This document shows, piece by piece, positions 1-13,533 of a DNA stretch of 64,000 bases. Both the position numbers and the translations under genes were made by a program. Each line of letters starts with the position of its first letter. The stretch's first letter is position 1. Source of the stretch: Bostrychus sinensis (taxonomy: Eukaryota; Chordata; Actinopteri; Gobiiformes; Eleotridae). The DNA lies in NCBI GenBank assembly GCA_020698575.1, contig CM036239.1:9199263-9263262 (forward strand), in the 5' to 3' direction. The notes beneath the pieces are model-generated. The model searched no databases. It saw only the letters and a program-made list of their open reading frames with translations, and was not told where the DNA came from.

Positions 1-59
1 CTGCCTCTGTTTTTAACAAGTATTGTATAGTATCTGTTAACATAGTCTAGAGCCCAACT

Positions 60-1290
60 TTAGACTCATTAAATGTTATGTCATTAAGTAAAGTTCAACT
101 CTCTAAAGGGAGTTCCTCAGTCAAAAGTGTATAAAATAATAAGCTGGCTTAAAAACTGCAAATCAAAGATGCTGTTGGTTTGGACTCAATATTGTTGAAA
201 AATTATAAAGAGACACTTGGTGATACTATTAATAAAATTATGAATACATCTTTTACACAAGCTTTGTACCTAAGGGTTTGGATCCCAGCTGTGGTCACAC
301 CAGTTTTCAAGTCAGGAAATGCAAATCCAGGCAGGTCAACACTGTAAATAAGAATTTGTTCTTAATGTTCTACCCGGTAAAATAAAGGTTAAATGAAAAA
401 TGAAGCTGTAAACTATCAGCATTGTCTCTGTGGTATCCAAGATTGCTCTCCATATAAACTACACCCTATACAGTTAAAGTAAATCTGTCAAATTTTCAGA
501 TATATAAGAAATAGTCTAACCACAGAAGCTGTAAAATTATTTTTTAATGCAATGATAATGCCCCATCTCACCTTAAACATATTATACATGTTGTCTTACC
601 AGCTGGTCACAGGGCTGTATCCGTTTCCAAGCAGGCTTTAAATGTAGATTAAAAAAAAAAACCTTTTTGCTATCACCACTGCATTATATTGGACAAACAT
701 ACCCTTTTTTAAAAATGTTTCAGAGTCTTGCTCCACTGCCACTTTCCAATTTTTTCAACCTATCAGACTCACTAGATCTGTTACTGCAAATAACCCAATA
801 GTCCCCTTAAGAAGAAATGCATTCTGTCAGTCAGCTTTCTCAGTGTGAGCTGCCCAGATTTGTAACACCATAACCTTCTCATGTACGCAAAGCTGATACA
901 CATACACTGATATACATAGGTACAAGAGAATCAATCCTGCATTCATGATCAATAACCAACTGTCTATTTTTGTTATCTTCTGTTTTTGTGTTGCCTGCCA
1001 ATGCGCTTATGTCTTTGTCTTATCTATGTTATGTCTCTGTTGCTTAGATGTTACATGTACAGTGTAAATCTCTCTCCTTACACTGAATGCTGCTTGGCTC
1101 TATGTTAAATGTTGATGTGTGTGAGTGTTTATGTCCCCTAGTTCGGTTAGTTTTTTTTTTTTTTTTTATGTTGTGTTTTACACCATGACCAGGGACTACA
1201 GTTGAAAACTAGCTCTTAGGCTAAAGCTGGCACATTTATAGCAATGTTTATTAATGTGTACTGACCATGATCAAATAAATAAAACAAAAA
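60..1290 (+). mobile_element. Decayed L2/CR1-like LINE, 3' half of the reverse transcriptase and 3' tail
   Basis: Translation across several frames gives scattered LINE reverse-transcriptase signatures: near 150-330 a stretch ending VTPVFKSGNAN (cf. VxPIFKSGDxxDPSNYRPIS of L2/CR1 enzymes), near 520-600 LFFNAMIMPHL, near 630 YKQALNV followed by a YHHC-like segment, and near 800 VPLRRNAFCQSAFSVRAAQ. The 3' end is a short run of aaataaataaaa at 1274. Frameshifts and stops throughout mark it as long dead. Confidence 0.7.
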
Positions 1291-3641
1291 CAAAAAAGTA
1301 ACCTTTTGACCTTTTTGGCTAATCATAATTTAGTCTTGTTTTAAGGTTCCTTTTAAGAACAGAACCTCAATGTAGTTTTTTTTTTTTTTTTTTTAATTAG
1401 TGGTGAACTATATGTTTGGATGTGAATGGTTGAATTCTGTGTTGCTTTCTGACTTGGTCCAGCCACTCCCTTCCACACTGATCTCAAATAGAGAGAGATC
1501 CCTGTAATAGAGCAATTTCAGCTTTGCCAGGAGCAAACCATAGCCTTTATTCATGTACTCTGTGGTCTATTCCTCTTTGGCCAGATTGCACCCATCTCCC
1601 CACAGATTCCCTCTGTGGCAGGAATGAAAAGTAGACACAGGAGAGACAGAATAGACGCAGGAGAAAAAACATATTGTGGATGGTAATGGACTGTATGTAT
1701 GCCCAGCTCCTTTCCAGTCCCATATTGTTCATTCCCTGAGTCCCTGGGCACCACACCTTGTTGCAAGGTCGCTTGGCTTAGCCAATGAGGTCGGCCCTGT
1801 GCACACTTACAGTATGTGGTCCCCCTGGTGCAGCAGGCCAGGGCCAATCACACTGACATCTGAGGTAATAAGCACAGCTTTATCCGGCTGCACACAGAGA
1901 GGAAAAGAGGAATGAGGGAATTCTGTGTGCCAAGAGAGGAAGGAGAGTCAGCCTAGCATGACTGTTAAAAGCAACCTTGGAAACACATACTGTATATCCA
2001 GTGTTTATTTATATAATATGTTTTCATTTAAAGCCATTTTCTAAATGCGAAACACAGAACACGTCATTAATATCATACAGTTGGTTGCTCATTGAACTGT
2101 GCCGTAAGCTACTTGAGCCACTTTCTGCCAGTGTCTTGCTGTAGCTGCATGAGTTGTGTCACATGGAGTGGGGTAGAGCTGAACCTTTGGACAGCATATT
2201 TCTATGGGTTTTGACCTCTTTTTGGCTCAGGGGTTGGTTTCAATGTGGTATTGCTCTGTCACTGTCCTCTGTGTCTGACCAGATTGACTTGCACTGGTTT
2301 ATTGGTGCACTAAACCAGTCCAGGCATTTATCCATTTGTGTGCTGGCTCTTTGTGGAGATGTCTCGATGGGAGATATTCCTCCAATCCACCTCCCAAATC
2401 CCCTGCTGTTTACCAAAACATAGGAATTATCACATCAGCCCATTTCTTGATTGTCACCTTGAATAATTTAATTCACCAAATGGTACTCCTTTGTTAATTA
2501 AAATACTAATTTACATTGCCAAGTCACTCAGTTTTAATAAAACATAAAAAAAAAAAAATCAGGCCAGAATTGACAGGGTGGTAAAGAGCTAAATATAGTT
2601 AATTGTTTTTTGTTATGCTTCGTTGACTCATTACAGATAGATTCAGAGTGACACAGGGTTGAAAACCTCTTGACAAGCATTGATAAGTCTGGATTCCCGT
2701 TCCCTGTGGACTTCCTATTTATGACAATGCTGAGTTAGGCCAGCTGGCCTGTTGGAGTGCTTGGCTGTTCAACCGAAAATTGGGAAATGAGAAGCATCAG
2801 TGTGAGTTGTTGCTAGGATTGGGTGTCAGGGAGGATTCCTCACTTGCTGGCCAGCCCTGTCATGCCATCTACCAAAAAACAAGTAACTGGCGTCTCAAGG
2901 GTGGACTCACACCAAAAGCGACAAAATCTCTTTTCTAAGCTCAGTTCACTAAGTTCAGCTGATGTCAGTCCTGGGTGATCTGACCCAACGCTAAACGAGA
3001 AAAGGCTGTGCTTTTCCCCTGTTCTCTATTAAACTTATCCTGTCACATTATGCCTGCATCTCTGTTTGTCTCCCTCAGGGGGCACTCTCTTCTCAGGCCA
3101 AGCACTCCAGTCAGTGAACTGTTAAATCAGGCCTGGATCAATACCGCTTACATTTCCACAGACGTCTAAACATCCTCACCAGTGACGCACCTGCTGCTGC
3201 CTTTTCATTTGACATAGAGTAATTCCGTTATTAGGCTGTGCTCTATGTTGGAAAATCAATCCAAAACAATGAAAAGGCCAAAATGCATTAACAGTAGTGT
3301 AATAAATAGCATTAATAAGTTGAACAGTACCTCTCTAGACTGAATCCTAAAATGTGAATTTGTCATTTTGTGTTGGCAACTCTTTCTTCTTCTATACTAC
3401 ATCGTCATAGCTGTCTGTGAACGCATTAGCATGGCATCTAAAAGAGCAGATGTCTAATCTATATTCATGTTCCTTAGTTTGCAAATAAGTGTTGATTAAG
3501 CAGCTATAAATGGATGCTGTGTAAACTTGTAGTGCACAATGAGTTGACATGTCAGAGAGGATTACAATAGAGGAGATTTTAACTTGCAGTGAAAATGGAA
3601 GTGTATGAATTATGTGGGTCTAGGCTGGACCCACTCTGACA

Positions 3642-3684
3642 GTGTGTGTTTGTGTGTGTGTCTGTGTGTGTGTGTGTGTGTGTG
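3642..3684. repeat. (GT)n microsatellite
   Basis: About 20 GT units with one TT and one CT interruption. Confidence 0.95.
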
Positions 3685-6600
3685 CGTCACAGACAAAATG
3701 TGCCGAGCTTCTTCTGCAGAAAAAGCACTGGGTAACTGGCCTGGGAGAGCCAAAACAGGTTCTAAGTAGTAAGAAACCAAACGTGAATGTCAGGCAAGCC
3801 CTTCATCCAAGAGCATCATCATTAACTGTTGGAAAGACTATAAATGCTCTGTTACTTTGCAAAATAATAAAATAAACAAGCCTTTTAGTCCTAGCACCAT
3901 GGACAGCTCCAACAAATGCTGTGACTGTATATTTTAGTTAGGTTATTGTGTGTTCTATTGTAGATAAAATATGTCTTGTGTGTGTAATTGAAACTTTAAT
4001 TTATTACATATGCATGTACAAATAACTTCAGCTGCTGTAACCTAACAACATACAGTACAAAAAGGTCACTGAAGTGTGACTGAGCTGTGTGGGTTTTACA
4101 TTGCTGGCTCAGTCAACGACAGGGTGATTTTCATGTGGGCTGGGAGAGGGGTTCTGTTTTGCTGCTCGGAGGTCTCACAACAACAGATGTTTTGATTTGG
4201 CCTCCTGTCTGCAGTTGCTCTGTATGTGATTGGGGTCTCGCTATGGGACCACAGAATGAACAGACAACATCTCAACAGAGTTTTAAAGATACAACTGAAT
4301 CTCTATTTAGTATTTCATAAAATTAAAATTTTACATTACATTAAATTATATTACATAAACATCATAATCATTACACTTAAAATAAATTATTGAAATATTT
4401 CATTGTGTGAATCTATTTATTAGATGTGTGATATTTTCCAATTGAATGACTGAAATAATTTCCCTTTTCCATGGTATTCTATTTTTTAAGATGCCCTTGT
4501 AGAATATATAAACTAAAAAAAAAAAAAAAAGTAACAGCTTTGAACACAAGACAAGATACAGTACCTGTCCAAGTACTGCTGCCTTGCCTTTCCAAAAAGA
4601 GTGTAGTGCAGTGAAGCAGTGCACCAAAGGGTCAGTGAAGAGGTTAGACTGTGAGCACTGAGGCAGTCAGCATATTGTCCCGTTTCCACCTGCTGCATGC
4701 CGCCAAACATCCATCTTGCTGTTCGCTCTCACTATTGCATTTTCATGGCTGCAGACTGTATTATACAAGAGCAATTTCAACCCAATTTCATGGACCATAT
4801 TGATATAGCTGCATTTGATCACAATCTGCAGAGTGGATGCTCTTAGTGACAGACAACTGATCACATCCCAGTTGCCTGCAGAGTATGGTCCAAATGCTGG
4901 TTCCATCTAGTAAAACCTAATAGCTATAGGTGCGTTTGAGCTGAATAATAATGAGATGCACTAAATCAGAAATGTAAGTGCTGCCTCCAGTCCTTTTCCC
5001 ACTTGTTTTTTCTCCTCCTCATAGCTTCAGAGCTTTTACACAACCCGGGGTCTTAGCACTTGCAAATGAGAGAGCCTTTCCCAAATGAATAAATTTAAAG
5101 CGTGCTAATGCTGGGTCAGAAATGCCTGATGGCAAAAGATAAGCAGGGAGATTGCAGGTCACACCGGCTGTTTATGTGAGTGTCACTCTTACAATGTTAT
5201 CTATCAAGCTGCCACCTCTCTGGATGAGTTCACTCTCCCTCTTCAAATGTTGCACAGTGATTTGGGGTGGCTTGTGTTAAATGATAGTTCCAGTCCCACC
5301 TGACAGCCTTTTCTAGTTAAATGAAAAAAGATTTATAATCACAGTATTTTTTTACTGAATCCTCTGGGTAATCTTTGGAGAGGTTGAATTATTTATTCAC
5401 GGCATAGTCTGATTGAGGCCTTACTATAAGATTTCTCACTTTGAGTTTATATACACAAAAGAGAACTGAATTAACCCTCCACTCAGGCTAATAGTGCATT
5501 TAAGTGATCTATTTTTTTTTCAGTAGCACTAAGTTATGTAAGTCTCATTAGCTTTCTTGTTTATACCGAGAGAGAGTATTGCTCAAATCACTGAACTTTA
5601 TTTTTTACTGTGTGCTCTTGAACACCTTCCCAACAGTACTCACAGAAAGCTGGCAACAAGCCCCATTATCGAGCTGCATTAGTGTGATTAACAGAAATGT
5701 GCATCAGAGTAAGACAAGAAAGAAGTTTACATGCAGTTTTTTAACATCTCTCTTCTTGCATGTAAAGGTGTTGGAAAGTCACAGTCTCCAGTTGCTGCCT
5801 AGATCTTTTTGCATCTGTCTGAAATGGCAGATTGGTGACATCTGTACTGTTATTTCTGAAGCCGAATTATTTGTCACTTCTCTAATCACACTCTCACGTC
5901 ATTCTGACACCTTGATCGGATTAGCAACCTGTCGGCGCCGTGTGTGTCTGCATGAAGAGGGTGTGCTGAGAAAATGTTTCAGTGACGTCTGACTCAAATG
6001 TAAAACCATACCTGCAATCAACAGCAAGTGACAATTATATTCTAGGAGTGGGAGTATGTGAAACAACTCTATATCCAGAGCTCAGATGAATGCTGAACCT
6101 TTGGCATAAACTCGGTCACGCAAACTGCTACAACACAAAAGCTTTTGCAACCCAATCTGCTAAATTAAGAACATAATTATGCATGCATTTGTATTTGTAT
6201 ATACAGTATCAGTGGATGGACTGAGATATTTTGGATTTACATAGACAGCAAGAAAAACAGTACTTCAAATATGCTCATTGTCCGTTTTTACTCTGATTTC
6301 TCTCTTGCTCTCTATATATCTACAGTATAAGCAGAGCACTGAACCAAATTACTAAGGCCAATTTTACCAATAAAAATAAACAGTAACAATTTTACTTTAC
6401 TAAATGAAACTAGTCGAAGTTAGACAAAGCATTCCTCACATGATAATCAGCCTCATAAACATATAAAAGCTATAGCAATCTAGCTTTCACTTTAAAACCC
6501 GATTGACCAAAACACACACACACAATTAACTCTAACACAAGTGTCAGAGGGACCTATAATATGTGTCTGCTAATGTTGTTCTGGGGACTTTACAAAAATG

Positions 6601-9600
6601 CACTTTGTAATTGCCTCCTTTACATTTGAATGTGATCTTTTACACGCAATAAATAAGAGGAGATGGTGTGTATTCATGTGTGAGTCAGTGGCTGCTGAAG
6701 CATTGTTTTGAACCAAACAAGCAGCATCATCAGTAAATCAGGCACACGCTGAGCTGAATTAAAAGGTCAGCTGCCCTGTGAAAAAACATCTCAAGTGTCG
6801 TCTGCTCGTGAACAACACTAACTGCTTAACTGCACTGTTTTGACATTTGACTGTTAGAGAACAACAAAAGTCAATGACAACAGCTGTGGATGTGTAACCA
6901 CTCGGTCAGCCATAAAAAGACAGAAACAAAAGTATGAAAGATGCATCTTCAAGTCATCACAATATTTGCTTTGATGTGGTGTTTAAGATGAGTATACACT
7001 GAACAATTTTCGCTGTCCCAGATAAAAGATACCTAATTGTGGCAAAAAATGTTCATTGTAGCTCAAAACAGGGGTCAGACGTTGCCACACTGCACCCGGA
7101 GTCTGAAATTTTCTCTGGCTGACTTTGGACGTTTATCAATGTTTGAACCCTTGCACACTGTGAACAAGCAAGAGTTTTCGATTTTACGCATGCCACGCCA
7201 TGCAGTGTAACTTCTAGAAATCTTTTAAGACTAAAAAAAAACAAAAAAACATCCAGTGTATTTCCTGCTCTAGACAGGGCTACTGACACCTTTTGTATTC
7301 CTGAATTATGCACTGACTTTTGCTAAAGCTACAGCTTAAGACAGCAATCCCATCCTAGTAATTTGCCTTGATATACCATGTCAAATGTGATATTTGTAGC
7401 TGAGCCCTGCGGGAGAGTGTGTAGGCGTGAAAGAGTAGGCGGCACTAAAAACAGGAGAAGTGTGGAAGCTAAATAAAAATATAGCTTCAGAGGCATTTGT
7501 TTGATGTTGCACTTGGACCCAAGAACAGGAGCTACCTTTCTAACGACTGATGGAAGCAGTCATAATCATTAAAGGAGATTATCCACAAGTTTAAAATGTG
7601 ACTATAAAGGTGCCCAATATGTTGCAAAAGATAATACTTAAACCCTCAAAAGTTGCTTATACATCTGTAGTTGAAAATGTAATTAAAACTTGTGCTTAAT
7701 TTCTTTTATGTCCTCCATACAATAAAAATATCTTTTATGTCCTACATGCAAAGTTATTTTCTTAAACCCCTCTGCTGAAGTGCTCCAAGCATTGCCTTTT
7801 CTTCTGGGTCATTACATTTCTATCACTGCCAGAGGGGCCCAGTACTTTATTGCCACTTTTGGTTGCCAGGCAGAGTTACCTGCAGGTGACCCTAGGGGCA
7901 GGCACTGGCTGAGCAAATAGCCTTCTTTTATATGACTCACCTAGCAGTAGTCGTAGCTTAGCCCCTGACCTGGCCTCCTTCATGAGACAGGCAAGTCTCC
8001 TGAGGCGCTGCTATATCAGCCCAGCCCTCGACTACCCATCAGACCCTCCACCCAGGGGCTCAGGGTGGCTCGCTAAAAGGAGACAGAAAACAGGTCCAGC
8101 AGACCTTCAACTATAGCAGCCAATATACTGGATTTACTCTAATCACTGCTGCAGACAAATCCAGTCTTCCACTATATTTGATAAACTTACAAGCTTTACA
8201 TTACATTTATAACCTTTATTTAAGATGTTGCATGGTTGTGCATCCTCAGCACTTCTACTGCTCTGCAAACCGTATTATAAACCCAAGTTAATATCACTAT
8301 AGGCGTGACTAATAAATCATCTGAATATACTTAGAAGGTGCCAGACCCATGACTCACAAAAAACAACAGTCACTGATAAGTAGTGCTGAGCTCTGGGTCC
8401 CCACTTTCTGTAGCTCACAACAACAAGACTGCTTTGGCGAACTTTCCTCAGCGATCTGGAAGCAGTAATTGAAAATAGGGGAATCTTTGTGTGCCGGCTT
8501 AATAGAGCTGTCCTGCCCTTGCTGCAAAGCAGGGTTAATAACTTTTTCCAGTTCCATTACCCCTGAGATTGGCTTCAGGTGAGTAAAGAGGCTGCACTGG
8601 ACAAGGGGAAGTAGCCAGGGGTCCCCTCGGCCGCCTCTTATCTCCACTCTCTGCAGGCAGCTCACCTGACAATTATTCATGCATTTAGTTTATATTTACA
8701 TAAAAGACTCCACTCTAACAGGGCTCCAGCAACCCAGTGCATGCTGATGGGAATCCATGCCTGACAGAGCTTTTTTAAGTTAATGCCTGGCAGTTTGGAC
8801 TTTGACTCATTGGCTATTGGTTAAACATTTGATACACTGCTGTCTATAAAGTACTCTGTAAGACCTGTACATCTTGTGAATCAGACTTAACTTCATGTCA
8901 TTTGGTTATTGCAGTTGTTTTGAGTGCAATAGTAAAACCAGGCACGCAGCGCACAGCATGACTGGGAGTTCATCCAAGGTACAGGTTGAAATTGCATGCA
9001 TGAATAATCTACTGAAATGACCCAGACCTTCTGTGCGGAAAAAGAGATTTTACTCTCAGTCATCTCATGTCGTTACTGCAAGACAGTGTTTGAGGAAACT
9101 AAATATTGGTGTTTCTGTAAATTGCAAGCCAAGACAGGCAGACATATAATATATACACTAAATAGTATTAAGTATTTGTTTTATGTATTATAACTCATTA
9201 AGACACTGAGACATAAATGTGTGTCATAGTGTAGACACTGAGTTGCTTATCATCAGTTCAGGAAATCTCTCTCAGGTGGGTCGAATGCTGCTTGTTGTGA
9301 AACTTTCTGCAAACACAAGCTTTAGTTTGTCTATGTTCACAGCCATTTATTGTGTAATTGCATTGCTAGTCCCATTGGGTCCAAAATGAATATCCAGTTA
9401 GCCTATATAGTGCTACAGTACTGTGAGGGTGTAAACCAAGACTGCTTAGAAAGGAGCTTTCTTCTATAGTTACACAGGTAAAATTAAAAAAAAAACATAA
9501 TAAAATTGTTGCACATCAGTGGGGACGTAGGGCTGAGGACTGATTTCTGATGGCTGTATATTAAACCAGAGCACCAGCCCACTGATGGAGACCTGATCCC

Positions 9601-10020
9601 AGCACTACAACAGCATTTACAGTGTGTGCGATTTGTGTTTGGTAAAACATTTTACCATTGTTTGATGTCTCTTGTTGACAATAGCCCTGAAAATTTCATT
9701 CAGCCATTTACATTCAGATTTACAGCATGCAAGTGCAGTTTTAAATGGGTTTGTTGACATTCAAATTGGTTGGATTGATTTCTAGTGAATTTGCATTTCA
9801 TTGTGTTAATGAATACCTCAGGGTATTTATATGTCATATATAAACACTCCCCCTTGAAGAAATTAATGGTTAGGTGTAATTAGTTTTAAGGTTTAAACAC
9901 ATGTCCCATTGCTGTGAGGCTTGGGCAAAGAAATCATGACATACCAAGTATACCTTTCCATAACCTCTCTAATGTCACAACTATCTATAATATATTTTGC
10001 CTTTTCACTGTCAGGTTCCT

Positions 10021-10112
<92 letters not shown>

Positions 10113-10124
10113 GTATTTATATAA
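10021..10124. repeat. (AT)n microsatellite
   Basis: Nearly pure AT dinucleotide from 10025 to 10112 with a short degenerate tail. The apparent Tyr-Ile repeat proteins on both strands are artefacts of this run. Confidence 0.97.
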
Positions 10125-11910
10125 TTGCCGCAAATGAAGCTGATATGAAACAACAGCCATATCATTTTGCCGTAATTAGCACATGATTTACTGGATGATG
10201 AATTCATTAAGCCCAGTAAATGACATGAGGATGCGGGTTTGGCAAAACTATCTCATATTCTTTACTGTTCTATACTTCAGGTTGCTTTGCGGATATGTAT
10301 TAATTCTGTGTTTCTTTTGTACGGCTAATTTCAAACAGCGCATGGCAAACACAGAGACGTTTGTGTCTAGAGTCTAAAAGTGGAGATGAAAGCCTGTAGG
10401 GCTGAAGTTAATCATAATTATAATTTTATTGCAAAATTATACATTTTCAAAACACAGATGATGCAACTGCTGTTCATTTTGGTGAGTGGAAATATGTAAT
10501 TTATTTAAACAACAGCTAGTAACCTTTTAGTAATAATATAAGAAAGTGAGTAATACAGAAATAGTGCCTTGTCGTGATTATTTTTGTATGATTGCACAGC
10601 TTGATACAATTTGGTCTGTTGGTAGAGTACTGTCATTTTCTTATCCATTCATGCTACATTTAATTTCTTAATAACATGTAGGCCTGTCTTAAATAATCAC
10701 ATTAAAAAACACACAATAAATAACATCATTAGTCCACAATGTCTCTTGTATCAACATTAGTTGGAGGAAGTCAGGGAGAAGATAAAAGAGTAATGGAGGA
10801 GATAGCAAATAGGGTAGTGACAAACAGAGTGCAGGAGATGTGACCCAGATAGGGAAGAGGAAGATGGAGCGAGGGACGTGAGAGGAGGAGCAGTGTGCCA
10901 GCATCGTCACTGTGGTTGGAGACGTGCTGGGCCATCTGGAGCCACTGTAATTGGGTTGGGGCTTTACACCTGAGTGGTACACCCCCAGAGATGCTTGGAG
11001 AGAAAAAGAAACATTGTACAGCATTTTGTTGCACAGTAGGGTAGGCTAGCAATTTTCTTTGTCTTATCAAAATATACATCATAAAGTATTCTTTTCAAAT
11101 TGCATGTACTTATCCTGTAGCGCCCACAGGTTACAACATCAACAGATTTAATGTGACACTTAACCAGCCAAGCGGAAAGAACACGCAGCAGCGAGACACT
11201 AAGAGGAAACGGCCGCAGCCATTTTGTGTAATTATTTAAAGTCGTCCACTTGGAGTGGATCACAATAGTGACAGGTCAGATATTAACTTTGTGTTGCAAT
11301 GAATATGCCGGATGATTACTGAAAGATAATGGGGCTCAGACTGGATAAAAGGTCAATACGGCTCTTAGATTTTCTATAAGGAAAAATAAAGCAGCCCAGA
11401 TGAGACCCGCTCCTTAAGACGACTGCCTGCTGCGACGCTTGGCAGATGCTGAAGATAATATGGAAGTTGTCATCTCATCCACGAATGAGAAAGTAGTCAT
11501 TAAGGTGTTAATACGAGCTGAATTCATGTTTGGTTTTGGGCCAGTGATGTGATTTCTAATGTCAAAGGCATAACAGGACGTCTACACTCATGTCCTATAA
11601 ATGATTTATACACTGCACGGCGATCAAAATTAGTGAACAACGCACATTCTCCAAGTCACTGCTTAGTCCTATTAAAAAAAAATATCCAAGCAGGAGTAAA
11701 AGAGCAGTTTTTAAAGCATATTTCATGAGTTACATATATCTGAGGTACAACATGAAATGCTTTAATGAGATATGGAAAAAATACTGATCAAAGCTAGAGA
11801 ACACGTTCACATACCTCCAAGTTATTGGTGTTACTCTGGCACATGCTGCTAATTTCCTTATTTATCTGACACACCCTGTTCAAGTAGCAGTCTAACTTTT
11901 CAATCAGAAA

Positions 11911-11980
11911 TTTTAGATTTAGATTTAGAAAGACTTTATTGATCCACAAGGGAAATTGCTTGGTCACAGTAGCTCAGTTT
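11911..11980 (-). mobile_element. LINE 3' tail (Rex1-like), truncated
   Basis: Contains gactttattgatccacaag and gggaaattgct on the + strand, the reverse complement of a common teleost LINE 3' end. Only the tail is recognisable, consistent with severe 5' truncation on insertion. Confidence 0.5.
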
Positions 11981-13339
11981 TTCAAAACCACACAATAGAA
12001 GTTGTTTAGTTGTAATCATTCTTCCCGCTACAATCGTTGCTGCTCTTTCCACAAAATAAAAGCCTTGGTTATTTTAACACTGCCACAACAAAAAATCCTT
12101 AAATGTTTTCAATTTCAACAGCCAGTGTATATATTTTCCACATTTGACAATGAGATTTGATGCCTTTCTAAAGCATCATTCTTAATACATTTGCATTCAT
12201 ACGGGCTGTTTGCATTGAGAACAAGCTTAAGGGTAGCCTTTCTTTATCGTGAGTATATTGTGCCATCTGTGTCTTTAATGTCAGGTATAAGTGTTACCCA
12301 CTGTTTCTTCCTTTCTCACAAAAACAGGGCACAATCAATGCATTTCTATGGAAGATGCCTCCCACTTCCACCCCACAGAGCAGCATTGTGTTGTAGACGT
12401 CCTCGCCTATGTTGAAGTATCCCTGTCATTACTAAGCGCAGCTCTCGGTGGATCGGGCCCCCACACTTACCTTGCAGCGTTTTAAAAGGAGACCAAAGGG
12501 ATGCGGCGAGAACATGGACATGCGTAGGAGTCCATTCAACCAAGAGGGAGGTGTAGAGGGCCAGGCTAACCACTGGGCTCTTTTGTTCACATAAAAAGAG
12601 GCTTTAAAGAGGCTTTATTGCCGTTCTATGCCCTAAGTAACATAATGAATATTTTCTGTTGAATATAGGGTTTTTGTAAATCTGTTTTACTTAAGTACTT
12701 TCACCAGCTTGCAACTTGGAAACTGAGACAAAGAGGAAGTGTTAGCTATGTGTTAAAATCACAGGTGCAATGATATGCAGCGAGAGCTTTTCCTATTCTA
12801 TAAAAAAAGTTAGACCGGTACACCTTCGCTTGTATTTAGTTTCTATGGGCGGAACAATTACAGGCGAAAAAAAACACCTAGAGAAACGAAGGGTGGGATG
12901 TAAGCAGACTCACAAAAAACAAAACAAAACAAAAAAAACACATGACGGATTGCTGTTTTTGCCATAAAACACCAGAATATGGCGTATTATGGGACAGCAA
13001 CAGAAGCCAGTTGTACAAAAAACAAACAAACAGAGGACTGGACAACAATTAACAGGTGACAAAGGAAAGCACTAAGCAACGTTAATCAGGTCAGAGAAGT
13101 TATAAAATTAGCTCAGTAGACAGCGCTACCATGGTTAGCTTCCGGATTTGTAAGAAGCACTGCAGATAAACTGTGATAGGCCAGTTCTAAATCGACCAGT
13201 CAGAAGTGAGGAACCAGACTGTCCTGCTTTAGAAAACAAAGCAGTAATTCCATATAATACAGTATTCAGTTCTAAAAGGATTAGGTGGCTAACAAATTTG
13301 AGTGAGATATCTTTTAAAATATTTGTACACATTTGTTAA

Positions 13340-13533
13340 AGGGGACCTATTATGCTAACTCGACTTCTCTGAGCTTTTTATCATGTCATGACGTTTCCTA
13401 CATGATTAAAGTTGGGAGGATTTGATTTGAAATGTGTGAGTGAAACAAATTACAACTGGGTAGGTTTTTGAGACGGAAACATTATAACAGGGTAAAAAGC
13501 TACGAAAATGTGTGTTATCATAATATGTCCCCA
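13340..13533. mobile_element. piggyBac-type MITE with TTAA target sites
   Basis: Short element with inverted ends AGGGGACCTATTATGCTAA on the left and TTATCATAATATGTCCCC on the right, flanked by TTAA at 13336-13339 and 13534-13537. TTAA duplication is the hallmark of piggyBac transposition. No coding capacity. Confidence 0.8.

Noticed and set aside
5579..5992. Longest non-exonic open frame, 137 codons, + strand
   Set aside because: No recognisable domain, no splice context or codon bias, and located in AT-rich flank; length is within chance expectation for 64 kb in six frames.
9914..10207. Tyr-Ile repeat proteins on both strands
   Set aside because: Produced entirely by the (AT)n microsatellite.
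10689..11263. Overlapping minus-strand frames of about 100 codons suggesting a second gene
   Set aside because: Three frames overlap with no shared domain, no plausible splice chain, and no resemblance to any family I know.
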